Source: Xanthobacteraceae bacterium (GTDB lineage: Bacteria > Pseudomonadota > Alphaproteobacteria > Rhizobiales > Xanthobacteraceae). From it: a DNA stretch of 14,905 bases. The translations under genes and the position numbers were made by a program. Of the stretch, positions 7,473 to 13,861 are shown piece after piece; position 1 is the stretch's first letter; each line of letters begins with the position of its first letter. The notes beneath the pieces were generated by a model. That model ran no database searches. It was not told where the DNA came from and saw only the letters and a program-made list of their open reading frames with translations. The stretch lies in contig JASHWN010000214.1 of assembly GCA_030044035.1 (NCBI GenBank), positions 1 to 14,905 of the forward strand, written 5' to 3'.

Positions 7473-8828
7473 TCAAATTCCCTTCAGGTACTCGATCAGA
7501 TCCTTCTTCTGCGCATCGCTGAGCTTGAGATCCAACAACGAGTCGTAGTGGTTCACCACGTCGAGTAGCGTTGCAAAACGCCCATCGTGGTAGAAGCCGC
7601 CCTTCTGGTGGGTCCACAGTCCCGCCAATGGGGCGGTGCGGTACATGTGGGTCGGCGAGCGGTCGGCCTGGAACGAGTCGACGCCGATCTCGGCGGGGGC
7701 GTGTAAATTGTTGCCCGGCTCCGTGAACAGCGGCGGGACGTGACAGGTCGCGCACTTGGCCGTTCCGTCGAACAGCGCCTTGCCGCGTTCGAAAGCAGCG
7801 TGATCGTACGATCCCGGCGGCGCCTGCGGTGCTGGAATTGAGAGCTGATAAAAGTGCAGCGCCGCCAGCTTCGCGGTCAGCTTGTCGGGAGAGCCTCGCG
7901 TGTTCCAAGCGCCGCTTTTCGCCGCCACCGGATATTGATCCTTGTCGCCCAAGCGTGCGTCGAAGAAGGTTCCGGAGCCGTGCATTTCGGTGGCGCCGAC
8001 ATAGGCGTTCCAGTACGGCACCGAACCGAAACCGGTCCAGGTGTGCAAATTCACGCCGGCTAGCCCGAATGCCGGCGGGATGAGCGTGCCGGCCTGCTTG
8101 CCGTCGGGGCGCAGCGCCTTGCCGTCCTTGTCCAATTCCGCATCGAAGCGGCCCGGCCCCCAGGTGGCGAGGACCTTCTTTACAGTCGCCGCATCGACGC
8201 CGAGCAGATCGGTAAAGGGCTGCAGATTAGGCGCCAGAGACACGATGGCGCCGACATTGAGATCGCGATTGGCCCAGCCGTCGAGGCGCTCGCCGATGCC
8301 GGGCGCAAACGAATTGTCGACGGTTGAATGACAAAAGGCGCACTGGATGCCTATCGATTTGACCGCGCCATTGCCATCGGCGAACGCCGTGACGCCGACC
8401 ACTGCGTTCAACTTGAGCAGCGCGATCGTCGTCGCCGGATCGTCGAGGTTCACTTTGCCGGCCGCAAGCTGCTTCTTCAGAGCGTTCGGCAGTGCGTCGG
8501 CATCCACCTTGAGACCGACCGCCAAGGCCGTTTTCGGCGACACGCCCGGGCCGACGCCGCCATTCTTTTCGCCGGCAATCGCCTTGTGCAGTTGCAATGC
8601 CTCGCCCCAGAACGCCTCGCTGCCGAACGTGTCATAGCGAAATATCTTTCTACCCTCGTCGAGCATCGTCTGGGCGTGGCGCGCGATCTCGGCATCGAAA
8701 CCGCCGCGACGCGGAGCGGCGGATGAGACGACGGCTGCAACCGATGCTGCCGTACCAAGCACCGCAAGTTTCACGAGTTTCGACTTGCGCATGCCGCGTG
8801 CGGCAGCGATCAAATCCTTCGAACCCAT
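7473..8828 (-). CDS. Exported di-heme cytochrome c, peroxidase/MauG type
   Basis: A periplasmic c-type cytochrome with two covalent hemes: CAFCH (163-167) and CATCH (359-363). The C-terminal half carries the signature of bacterial di-heme cytochrome c peroxidases and MauG-like enzymes: MYRTAPLAGLW (395-405), then FYHDGRFATLLDVVNHYD (412-429). Peroxide reduction, or another oxidation driven by a high-valent heme, is therefore likely, though the substrate is open. The N-terminus (RKSKLVK, then hydrophobic 21-35) is a signal peptide or anchor. The frame extends to ATG 8888, but ATG 8828 has GGGGAGG five bases ahead and is clearly the start, giving 451 residues. The promoter region holds Crp/Fnr-type inverted repeats and the neighbouring upstream gene encodes a Crp-family regulator, so control by that protein is likely. 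It converges on bamA with a 40-base gap. Confidence 0.87.
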   Translation of the reverse strand: MGSKDLIAAARGMRKSKLVKLAVLGTAASVAAVVSSAAPRRGGFDAEIARHAQTMLDEGRKIFRYDTFGSEAFWGEALQLHKAIAGEKNGGVGPGVSPKTALAVGLKVDADALPNALKKQLAAGKVNLDDPATTIALLKLNAVVGVTAFADGNGAVKSIGIQCAFCHSTVDNSFAPGIGERLDGWANRDLNVGAIVSLAPNLQPFTDLLGVDAATVKKVLATWGPGRFDAELDKDGKALRPDGKQAGTLIPPAFGLAGVNLHTWTGFGSVPYWNAYVGATEMHGSGTFFDARLGDKDQYPVAAKSGAWNTRGSPDKLTAKLAALHFYQLSIPAPQAPPGSYDHAAFERGKALFDGTAKCATCHVPPLFTEPGNNLHAPAEIGVDSFQADRSPTHMYRTAPLAGLWTHQKGGFYHDGRFATLLDVVNHYDSLLDLKLSDAQKKDLIEYLKGI

Positions 8829-8833
8829 TGTCG

Positions 8834-8840
8834 CCTCCCC
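8834..8840 (-). promoter_or_regulatory. Ribosome binding site of the di-heme cytochrome
   Basis: GGGGAGG on the minus strand ends five bases before ATG 8828. It is the strongest Shine-Dalgarno sequence in the window. It fixes the start here rather than at the in-frame ATG 8888. Confidence 0.8.
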
Positions 8841-8913
8841 GTGGAATCCGTCGCCTGGATGCCGATCCGAAAAGCGAACGCGGCTCATCCCAGCGCGATA
8901 TTTTCGGAGCGAA

Positions 8914-8941
8914 ATTGTATGAAGAAAATTGCGGCGGTCAG
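8914..8941 (-). promoter_or_regulatory. Predicted promoter of the di-heme cytochrome
   Basis: On the minus strand a good -10 box TACAAT (8919 to 8914) lies 16 bases after a weak -35 CTGACC (8941 to 8936). Transcription would begin near 8906, giving a leader of about 78 bases. The weak -35 directly abuts the GTTAC/GTAAC operator, as expected for a promoter that needs an activator. The boxes are read by eye and unverified. Confidence 0.45.
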
Positions 8942-8954
8942 TTACTTATGTAAC
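8941..8954 (-). promoter_or_regulatory. Crp/Fnr-type operator, site A
   Basis: GTTAC-TTAT-GTAAC is a perfect five-base inverted repeat with a four-base spacer, the architecture of Fnr boxes (TTGAT-N4-ATCAA) but with a different half-site. Its centre (8947.5) is about 41 bases upstream of the start site expected from the TACAAT box, the class II activation position of Crp/Fnr proteins. The neighbouring Crp-family regulator is the obvious candidate to bind it. Confidence 0.5.
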
Positions 8955-9025
8955 ACCAATCTAAAAATGATCGACTGTCACACATGTGTAACACCGATCT
9001 AAAAGGCGATCGGCTGTCATACATG
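8950..9025. repeat. Imperfect tandem duplication, about 38-base unit
   Basis: Two adjacent units begin at 8950 and 8988. Both contain GTAACACC, then ATCTAAAA, GATCG, CTGTCA and ACATG in the same order, with a few substitutions and one single-base length difference. A third GTAACACC occurs at 9046 but without the rest of the unit. The duplication multiplies the GTAAC half-site upstream of the cytochrome gene. Confidence 0.7.
8976..8993 (-). promoter_or_regulatory. Degenerate Crp/Fnr-type site, site B
   Basis: TGTCACACATGTGTAACA is an 18-base palindrome with one mismatched pair. Its half-sites GTCAC and GTAAC resemble those of sites A and C, but the spacer is six instead of four bases, so it may bind weakly or not at all. 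It lies 37 bases upstream of site A in the cytochrome direction and arises from the tandem duplication. Confidence 0.35.
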
Positions 9026-9029
9026 AAAT

Positions 9030-9057
9030 CGCGGGTGTTACTTTTGTAACACCCGCG
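9030..9057. promoter_or_regulatory. Operator-like site C in a perfect 12-base-stem hairpin
   Basis: CGCGGGTGTTAC (9030-9041) and GTAACACCCGCG (9046-9057) form a perfect inverted repeat around TTTT. The core GTTAC-N4-GTAAC is the same as site A, so it may be a high-affinity operator, possibly for looping or autoregulation. It also lies 33 bases after the stop codon of the Crp-type gene. Read leftwards, a GC-rich hairpin with an AAAA loop followed by ATTTCAT could act as a weak terminator of that operon. The two roles are not exclusive. Confidence 0.5.
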
Positions 9058-9090
9058 TGCCGGATTTTAATGCAATTGCGCAGCGCCTGT

Positions 9091-9843
9091 TCAAGGCAAG
9101 TACGGCTCGAGCGCGTCGATGTCGAGTACCATGTGGCCTCTAGCCGAGTATTGGACAATTCCTCGGCGGCGGAGCGAATTGAGCGCGGTCGAGATGCGTT
9201 CGCGGCGCGCTCCCGCCATCTGGGCGATTTCTTCCTGGGTAAGATAGACCGGAATCTGCACCAGCGGACCGGAGCGCTGCCCGATCTTGGTCGCCAAGCC
9301 GCTCAGAACCTTGATCAGCCGGTGAACAGTATCGTCGAGTGCCATGCTGTTGACTTGCGCATACGCTTCTTTCAGCGCGCGGCAGAACACGTCTACCAAA
9401 ACGGTAGCCAATGCTGGCTGTTGCAGCAGCGACTGCATGACTTCTTCAAACGGCACGCAGACGGCATCGGTGGGCTCCAGCGCCACCGCGCGGTCGCTGC
9501 GGGCCTTTTCGGTAGCGCAAAGCTCTCCGACAACGTCGCCGGATTTGCGCACATCGTAAATGACTTCGCGCCCATCGACGGCAATCGTTCCGACCTTGGC
9601 AAAACCGCTCCGGAGAAAGAACAGAGTTCTTTCGCGGTCTCCCACATCGTAGATCACAGAATGTTTCTTGAACGCTGTTGTCTTGCGATTCGGTAGAATA
9701 AAATCGCAAAAGTTGCCGCGAAACACCGAGACCAGGGCGGTGGAGAGCGAGGCCTGACGGCCAAGCGCATCGTCTAGCTCGACGGATTGGTCGGAGTCTT
9801 GTCTCGCCGGCGACTTCACAATGTCCAAAATCGGGGATGTCAT
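9091..9843 (-). CDS. Crp/Fnr-family transcriptional regulator
   Basis: A 250-residue dimeric DNA-binding regulator. The N-terminal cyclic-nucleotide-binding-type beta-roll spans about 40-140 (GDVVGEL 102-108, the phosphate-cassette position), followed by a long dimerisation helix (about 145-185) and a C-terminal winged helix-turn-helix (202-245). The recognition helix RRERISTALNSL aligns with that of E. coli Crp. Arg214 and Glu215 match its Arg180 and Glu181, Ser218 matches the Fnr serine, and Thr219 replaces Arg185. The N-terminal cysteine cluster of Fnr is absent (cysteines only at 46, 109, 129 and 154), so iron-sulfur oxygen sensing of the Fnr type is unlikely; the effector is unknown. ATG 9843 has a G-rich run 6-7 bases upstream and lies 24 bases after the reductase stop, so it is probably the last gene of the folE operon. 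The GTTAC/GTAAC array lies between it and the cytochrome gene. Confidence 0.9.
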   Translation of the reverse strand: MTSPILDIVKSPARQDSDQSVELDDALGRQASLSTALVSVFRGNFCDFILPNRKTTAFKKHSVIYDVGDRERTLFFLRSGFAKVGTIAVDGREVIYDVRKSGDVVGELCATEKARSDRAVALEPTDAVCVPFEEVMQSLLQQPALATVLVDVFCRALKEAYAQVNSMALDDTVHRLIKVLSGLATKIGQRSGPLVQIPVYLTQEEIAQMAGARRERISTALNSLRRRGIVQYSARGHMVLDIDALEPYLP

Positions 9844-9867
9844 GACAGGCCCCCGCCGACAGCGGCG

Positions 9868-11394
9868 CTATTGCACGACGGCCCGCTCCATCGCCAGTTC
9901 GGCTCTCAGGCTTTCGACGTCGCGGAATATCGAGGCGACGGCGAGCACGCGGCCCTGACGCTTGTAGCGCAGCAGGCAATCCTTCGACGCAATAACACCG
10001 TCGATGGCGATCTCATCCCATTGCTCGGCGTGGCCGACATAATTGATCGGCACGTCGTAATGCTGGCTCCAGAAGAACGGCACGGCATCGAAGGGCTCGT
10101 TCTGACCCAGCATGTTGACCGCCGCGGTCTGGCCTTGGCGTTCGGCGACGACCCAGTGTTCGACGCGGATGGCTGCGCCCGAGTGCGGATCGGGCCAACG
10201 CGCGATATCGCCGGCGGCGTAAATACCGGGCGCGCTGGTTTCGAGAAACTGGTTCACCGCGACGCCGCGATCGAGCGTGAGCCCGATCTGCTCGGCAAGC
10301 GCAAGGCGCGGCCGCACGCCGACGCCGACGACGACGAGGTCCGCTTCGACCGTGCCGCCGCTCTTGAGCGTGGCGCGGCTTCCGTCCATGGCAGCGACCG
10401 TGTCCTGCAGGTGAAATACGACGCCGTGCTCTTCGTGCAGGGCGCGAATGAAGTCGCCCATTTGCGGCCCCAGCACCCGCTCCATCGGCCGCGCTTCGGG
10501 CGCGACGACAACGACCTCGATGCCGCGCGTGCGCAGTGACGCCGCGACTTCGAGCCCGATGAAACTCGCGCCGATCACCAGCGCGCGCCGCGCGTTGCCG
10601 GCCGCCGCGATGATGGCGCGGCAATCGGCAAGCGTACGCAGCGTGTGGAGCCGCGACGGGTCGGCGCCCGGGATCGGCAGCCGAACCGGCTCGGCGCCAG
10701 TCGCGAGCAAGAGCCTGTCGTAGATGAATGTCTTGCCGCCCCCGATCGCAACCTCGCGTGCTTTCGCATCGATGCCGACGACGTCGACATCGAGCTGCAA
10801 GTCGATGCCACTTTCGGGGTAGAACCCTTCCGGCCGCAGCGGCAGCCAATCCTCGGGTGCGCTGCCGGCGAGATAATCCTTCGACAGGTTCGGCCGATCG
10901 ACCGGCGCCGCGGCATCGTTGCTCAGCATGACGATGCTGCCGGCAAAGCCGCGCCGCCGCAGCATCTCGGCCGCCGCAAAACCGGCGGCGCCGCCGCCGA
11001 CAATAACGATGCGGCCTGGCAGATTTTTGGAGGCGGGCAGGCGCGACGTTGAGCGCTCGCGCTTTTCTTTGACAAAAATTTGCCTGTCGCGTTGCTCGAC
11101 CTTCCAGCAATCGACCGCGCTTAGCGCCGGGGCGCGCAATGCCTCGCCGCTTCGCAGATCGAAGCAGGCGTGGTGCCATGGGCAGCGCACGTCGCCATCC
11201 GTAATGATGCCCTCGGCGAGCGGGCCGTGATAATGCGTGCAATAGGCGGCGATGGCGAAAATTTCGGCACCGCTCTGTACCAAGAGCACCTCCTCGTCGC
11301 CGATATGTCCGACCAGCCGGCCGTCGACGAAATCGGACAGCGCAACGCCCTGCGTCAGATCGGGTCCAGCAGGAGAAGTTTGTTCGTCAGCCAT
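9868..11394 (-). CDS. Rieske ferredoxin-FAD/NAD(P)H reductase fusion (AIF-like)
   Basis: A 508-residue flavoprotein with an N-terminal Rieske 2Fe-2S domain, the layout of AIF-like (AIFM3) proteins and related ferredoxin reductases. The Rieske ligands are Cys52-x-His54 (CTHYHG) and Cys71-x2-His74 (CPWHHACFD). The FAD site is VIVIGGG-like, read here as IVIVGGGAAG (129-138), the NAD(P)H site ALVIGASFIGLE (271-282), and the second FAD contact YAAGDIA (392-398). It has no signal peptide, so it should move electrons from NAD(P)H through FAD and the cluster to a cytoplasmic partner, unidentified here. ATG 11394 has GGAGG six bases upstream. The gap to folE is 18 bases and to the regulator gene 24, so the three are likely one transcript. 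The partner could be an oxygenase or a stress-related acceptor; the fused cluster may make a separate ferredoxin unnecessary. Confidence 0.88.
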   Translation of the reverse strand: MADEQTSPAGPDLTQGVALSDFVDGRLVGHIGDEEVLLVQSGAEIFAIAAYCTHYHGPLAEGIITDGDVRCPWHHACFDLRSGEALRAPALSAVDCWKVEQRDRQIFVKEKRERSTSRLPASKNLPGRIVIVGGGAAGFAAAEMLRRRGFAGSIVMLSNDAAAPVDRPNLSKDYLAGSAPEDWLPLRPEGFYPESGIDLQLDVDVVGIDAKAREVAIGGGKTFIYDRLLLATGAEPVRLPIPGADPSRLHTLRTLADCRAIIAAAGNARRALVIGASFIGLEVAASLRTRGIEVVVVAPEARPMERVLGPQMGDFIRALHEEHGVVFHLQDTVAAMDGSRATLKSGGTVEADLVVVGVGVRPRLALAEQIGLTLDRGVAVNQFLETSAPGIYAAGDIARWPDPHSGAAIRVEHWVVAERQGQTAAVNMLGQNEPFDAVPFFWSQHYDVPINYVGHAEQWDEIAIDGVIASKDCLLRYKRQGRVLAVASIFRDVESLRAELAMERAVVQ

Positions 11395-11412
11395 CGGTCG
11401 CCTCCGTCAGTA

Positions 11413-12027
11413 TCAGGCCGCCATCATAACAAACTCGCGACGAAGCTCCTGGTTGTCGCGGAAGCAGCCGAGCATGCGGCTGGTCACGAGGTCGGTGCCG
11501 GGTTTGTGCACGCCGCGCGTCGTCATGCAGTGATGGGCCGCCCGCAGCACGACGCCGACGCCGCGCGGCTTGAGTACAGCGTTGATCGTATTGGCGATTT
11601 GCGCGGTGAGTTTTTCCTGAAGCTGCAGCCGCTTGGCATAGGCTTCGACCACGCGGGCGAGCTTGCTGATGCCGACCACGCGGCCGTCGGGCACGTACGC
11701 CACCCAGGCGCGGCCCACGATCGGCGCCATATGATGCTCGCAATGGCTTTCGAACCGGATGCCGCGCAGGGCCTCCATCTCGTCGTAGCCATCGATCTCG
11801 TCGAAAGACTTTTGCAGGATCACAATAGGGTCCTGCGCGTAGCCGCCGAACGCCTCCTCCAGCGCGCGCGTCACTCGCGCTGGCGTTTCGATCAAACCTT
11901 GGCGGTACGGATCATCGCCGCTCCAGCGAATGATGGTCCGTATGGCGCCTTCGACCTCGGCTCGGTCGGGTTTGCCGCAACGGTGCGGAGCGCGGGCCGG
12001 CTCTAGGGGAAGGACATGGCCGTTCAT
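11413..12027 (-). CDS. folE: GTP cyclohydrolase I FolE
   Basis: Converts GTP to 7,8-dihydroneopterin triphosphate, the first step to tetrahydrofolate and, in some bacteria, to queuosine or biopterin. The 204 residues have the family length. Zinc and catalytic residues are intact: Cys96 and His99 in SHCEHHMAP, His98 as the catalytic His, and AAHHCMTTRG with Cys167 as third zinc ligand. GISKLARVVEAYAKRLQ (119-135) and the preceding YVPDGRVVG (111-119) are also conserved. ATG 12027 is preceded by GGGAGGAAAG, with the purine run ending 7 bases away. An ECF-type promoter nearly identical to that of the neighbouring sigma gene lies about 60-90 bases upstream. It heads the folE-reductase-regulator operon. 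That setting points to an inducible, possibly second, FolE copy rather than a housekeeping one, which is an inference. Confidence 0.95.
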   Translation of the reverse strand: MNGHVLPLEPARAPHRCGKPDRAEVEGAIRTIIRWSGDDPYRQGLIETPARVTRALEEAFGGYAQDPIVILQKSFDEIDGYDEMEALRGIRFESHCEHHMAPIVGRAWVAYVPDGRVVGISKLARVVEAYAKRLQLQEKLTAQIANTINAVLKPRGVGVVLRAAHHCMTTRGVHKPGTDLVTSRMLGCFRDNQELRREFVMMAA

Positions 12028-12088
12028 GACAAAGCTTTCCTCCCGCCGAGGCGCGCAGCGACCTTTGCAGCCGTGGACCCGACAACCG

Positions 12089-12117
12089 TTAGATGGGATT
12101 CCGCGGTGAAAGGTTCC
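12089..12117 (-). promoter_or_regulatory. ECF-sigma promoter of the folE operon
   Basis: On the minus strand the -35 GGAACC (12117 to 12112) and -10 TCTAA (12093 to 12089) are 18 bases apart, matching the GGAACTT...TCTAA pattern of RpoE-type sigma factors. The start site should fall near 12082, giving a leader of about 55 bases to ATG 12027. Flanking bases (GGAACCTTT, CCATCTAA) are shared with the promoter of the sigma gene itself. Confidence 0.68.
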
Positions 12118-12127
12118 GCAACAACGA

Positions 12128-12820
12128 CTATTCGCAAATGCCCAGCCGTTTCATCACCGCCTCGGTCACTCGCTCACAGCGGCGGCCAGCAAACGGAAAC
12201 GCGTCCATCAGCACCGGACCGATCTGCTTGTCCAATTGCTCGCGGACGAGTTGCCGCGCCCGGTGCAGCCTGGTTTTGACCGTCTGCGGCCTGATGCCGA
12301 GAAGTTCGGAGGTCTCCTCGACACTCATGCCTTCGATTACCCGCGTGACGAACACCAATCGAAAAGCAGCCGGTAAATCGTCGGTTGCTCGCTCGACAAG
12401 CTCGAGAATTTGCCGCTGTGCCATGGTTCGTTCCGGATCGTCATTCGGGGTCGATAGAGGAAATTGGATGATTTCGGCTTCACTTCGCATGGCGTCACCT
12501 GCGGCAATATCCACGGTGGCGCGCCTGCGCCGCAGTCGTCCCAGGGCCTCGTTCATAACGATGCGGGACAGCCAGGTCGCAAGGGCGGATTCGCCTCGAT
12601 AACTCGCAAGATTAGTGAAGGCGGCCACATAGGCGTCCTGAACGGCGTCCTCGGCGTCGGCGTTATTGCCGAGGATTCCTCGCGCAATGCGATAGAGGCG
12701 GCGATTGTGTTTCTGCATGATTGCGCGAAAGGCGCCTGCATCGTGGGCGAGCGCTCGCCGCACCAAATTGGTGTCGTCCGACACGGCGGGAACAGTCCGC
12801 CTAGCGATATTTTGGACCAT
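12128..12820 (-). CDS. ECF-family RNA polymerase sigma factor (RpoE-like)
   Basis: A 230-residue extracytoplasmic-function sigma factor that directs RNA polymerase to stress-type promoters. Region 2 spans about 25-100, with the core-binding and -10 segment (DAEDAVQDAYVAAF 55-68, YRGESALATWLSRIVMNEA 74-92). Region 4 spans about 135-197, with the -35-reading helix-turn-helix SVEETSELLGIRPQTVKTRL (166-185). Beyond region 4 is a conserved-looking tail of about 33 residues (FPFAGRRCERVTEAVMKRL, Cys215, Cys229). ATG 12820 has AAGGGA six to seven bases upstream. No anti-sigma gene adjoins it: the previous gene is a binding-protein homologue and the next is folE. A promoter like that of folE lies directly upstream, which indicates autoregulation. 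The signal it senses is unknown; the redox genes downstream suggest oxidative or related stress. Confidence 0.93.
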   Translation of the reverse strand: MVQNIARRTVPAVSDDTNLVRRALAHDAGAFRAIMQKHNRRLYRIARGILGNNADAEDAVQDAYVAAFTNLASYRGESALATWLSRIVMNEALGRLRRRRATVDIAAGDAMRSEAEIIQFPLSTPNDDPERTMAQRQILELVERATDDLPAAFRLVFVTRVIEGMSVEETSELLGIRPQTVKTRLHRARQLVREQLDKQIGPVLMDAFPFAGRRCERVTEAVMKRLGICE

Positions 12821-12841
12821 AAACTATCCCTTTCCAGCCGC

Positions 12842-12869
12842 TTAGATGGTCCGCCGGAGAAAAGGTTCC
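12842..12869 (-). promoter_or_regulatory. ECF-sigma promoter of the sigma factor gene (autoregulation)
   Basis: On the minus strand -35 GGAACC (12869 to 12864) and -10 TCTAA (12846 to 12842) are 17 bases apart, within GGAACCTTTT...ACCATCTAAGCGG. The start site would be near 12835, leaving a short leader of about 15 bases that contains the ribosome site GGAAAGGGA. The close likeness to the folE promoter suggests that the same sigma factor, the product of this gene, reads both. Confidence 0.68.
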
Positions 12870-12930
12870 CAGCGAAAGCTGAATCTTTGCAGTTTGATCG
12901 CGGGCGTGACGGCCCAAAGCCGCCTGCACC

Positions 12931-13854
12931 CTAGCCCTTCCACAGCCCGCTGAACTGCGTCGCCACCACGTCTTCGTACGCCGCCTCGCGGTCGAGTACA
13001 CCCTGGCTGCGCACGAACGCGGTCATGCCGGCGATGAAATCGCGCGGTAGCGTGGCGTCGTAAAACGGCAGATCGCGGCGGATCAATTCGGCGATCAGCG
13101 CAGCTTCGGTTTCCGGAAAAAGCTTTCGGCCGACTTCGCTGGCGCGCGCGACGTTTGCCTTCAGCGCGGCCTGCGTCTTGACGATGGCGCGCACCGCGGC
13201 CGCCACGGTATCGGGCGAGCGCGCGATCAGCGCTTCCGTGGTGGCGAGGGTCGGCGCCGTGAAATTGAAGCACTGTTTCGGGCCGTCGCCGCGGCGCACG
13301 TCGGCCACCACGGTGCCGTAACCGCCGCGCACGGCGACTTCGGCGCCCATGCCGTTGGCCCAGAAGCCATCGAGCTTGCCGGCCTCGAGCGCCTTCGCGG
13401 CCATCACGCCGAAATTGGGCACCGTGCCAAGCGCGCCCGGCACCGCCGCGACGCGCACGCGATCGCGCTCCGGATCGATGCCGGCGGCGAGCAACAGCCC
13501 GCGCAGCCCCATGTTGACCCACGGCGCGGCGCCGATGGTGCGGCCTTTGACCACGTCGAGGTCGCCGCGTTTGGCGCCGAGATCCGACCGCATCACCAGA
13601 AACCAGTACATGCCGTGCGCCTGCGCGGCGATCAGCTTGGCGCCATCAAAACCCGGAAATGCCGAGAGCACCGCATGCGCCGCGCCGCCGACGAAATCGA
13701 TCTTGCCGTCGCGCAGCGCCGCATAGGCGTTGTCGACCGGATAGACCAGATCGAGCGACACATCGAGCCCTTCGGCCTTGAAGAAGCCAAGCTCGATCGC
13801 GGCCTCGGCCACGAAATACGACGGCGAAATCATGTCCGGGACGGCGAGCTTCAT
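12931..13854 (-). CDS. NMT1/THI5-like substrate-binding-fold protein without signal peptide
   Basis: A 307-residue protein with the periplasmic-binding-protein type 2 fold of the NMT1/THI5/SsuA group. The start (MKLAVPDMISPSYFVAEAAIE) leads straight into the first beta strand, and ELGFFKAEGLDVSLDLV (21-37) followed by ALRDGKIDFVGG (46-57) is typical. A second lobe follows from about 104 (KGRTIGAAPW). There is no signal peptide and the 7 bases to the upstream UbiD-type gene leave no room for one, so the protein seems cytoplasmic unless the start is misjudged. The Cys-rich catalytic motif of THI5 pyrimidine synthase is absent. It is probably translated with the decarboxylase and may bind its substrate or product. 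No ABC permease or ATPase gene is visible. The fold is fairly sure, the role unknown. Confidence 0.78.
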   Translation of the reverse strand: MKLAVPDMISPSYFVAEAAIELGFFKAEGLDVSLDLVYPVDNAYAALRDGKIDFVGGAAHAVLSAFPGFDGAKLIAAQAHGMYWFLVMRSDLGAKRGDLDVVKGRTIGAAPWVNMGLRGLLLAAGIDPERDRVRVAAVPGALGTVPNFGVMAAKALEAGKLDGFWANGMGAEVAVRGGYGTVVADVRRGDGPKQCFNFTAPTLATTEALIARSPDTVAAAVRAIVKTQAALKANVARASEVGRKLFPETEAALIAELIRRDLPFYDATLPRDFIAGMTAFVRSQGVLDREAAYEDVVATQFSGLWKG

Positions 13855-13861
13855 CCCAGAC

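Noticed and set aside
8950..9004. ATCTAAAA in both tandem units as possible plus-strand ECF -10 boxes
   Set aside because: No GGAAC box lies at the proper distance upstream, and no plus-strand gene follows.
8941..9057. CRISPR array or mobile-element ends
   Set aside because: Only two repeat units without spacers, no cas or transposase genes, and placement in a promoter region; operator array fits better.
10013..11242. 409-residue minus-strand open frame
   Set aside because: Out-of-frame shadow of the Rieske-FAD reductase, which has intact motifs in its own frame.
12842..13522. 226-residue minus-strand open frame
   Set aside because: Arg-rich out-of-frame shadow of the binding-protein homologue; it would also cover the sigma promoter.
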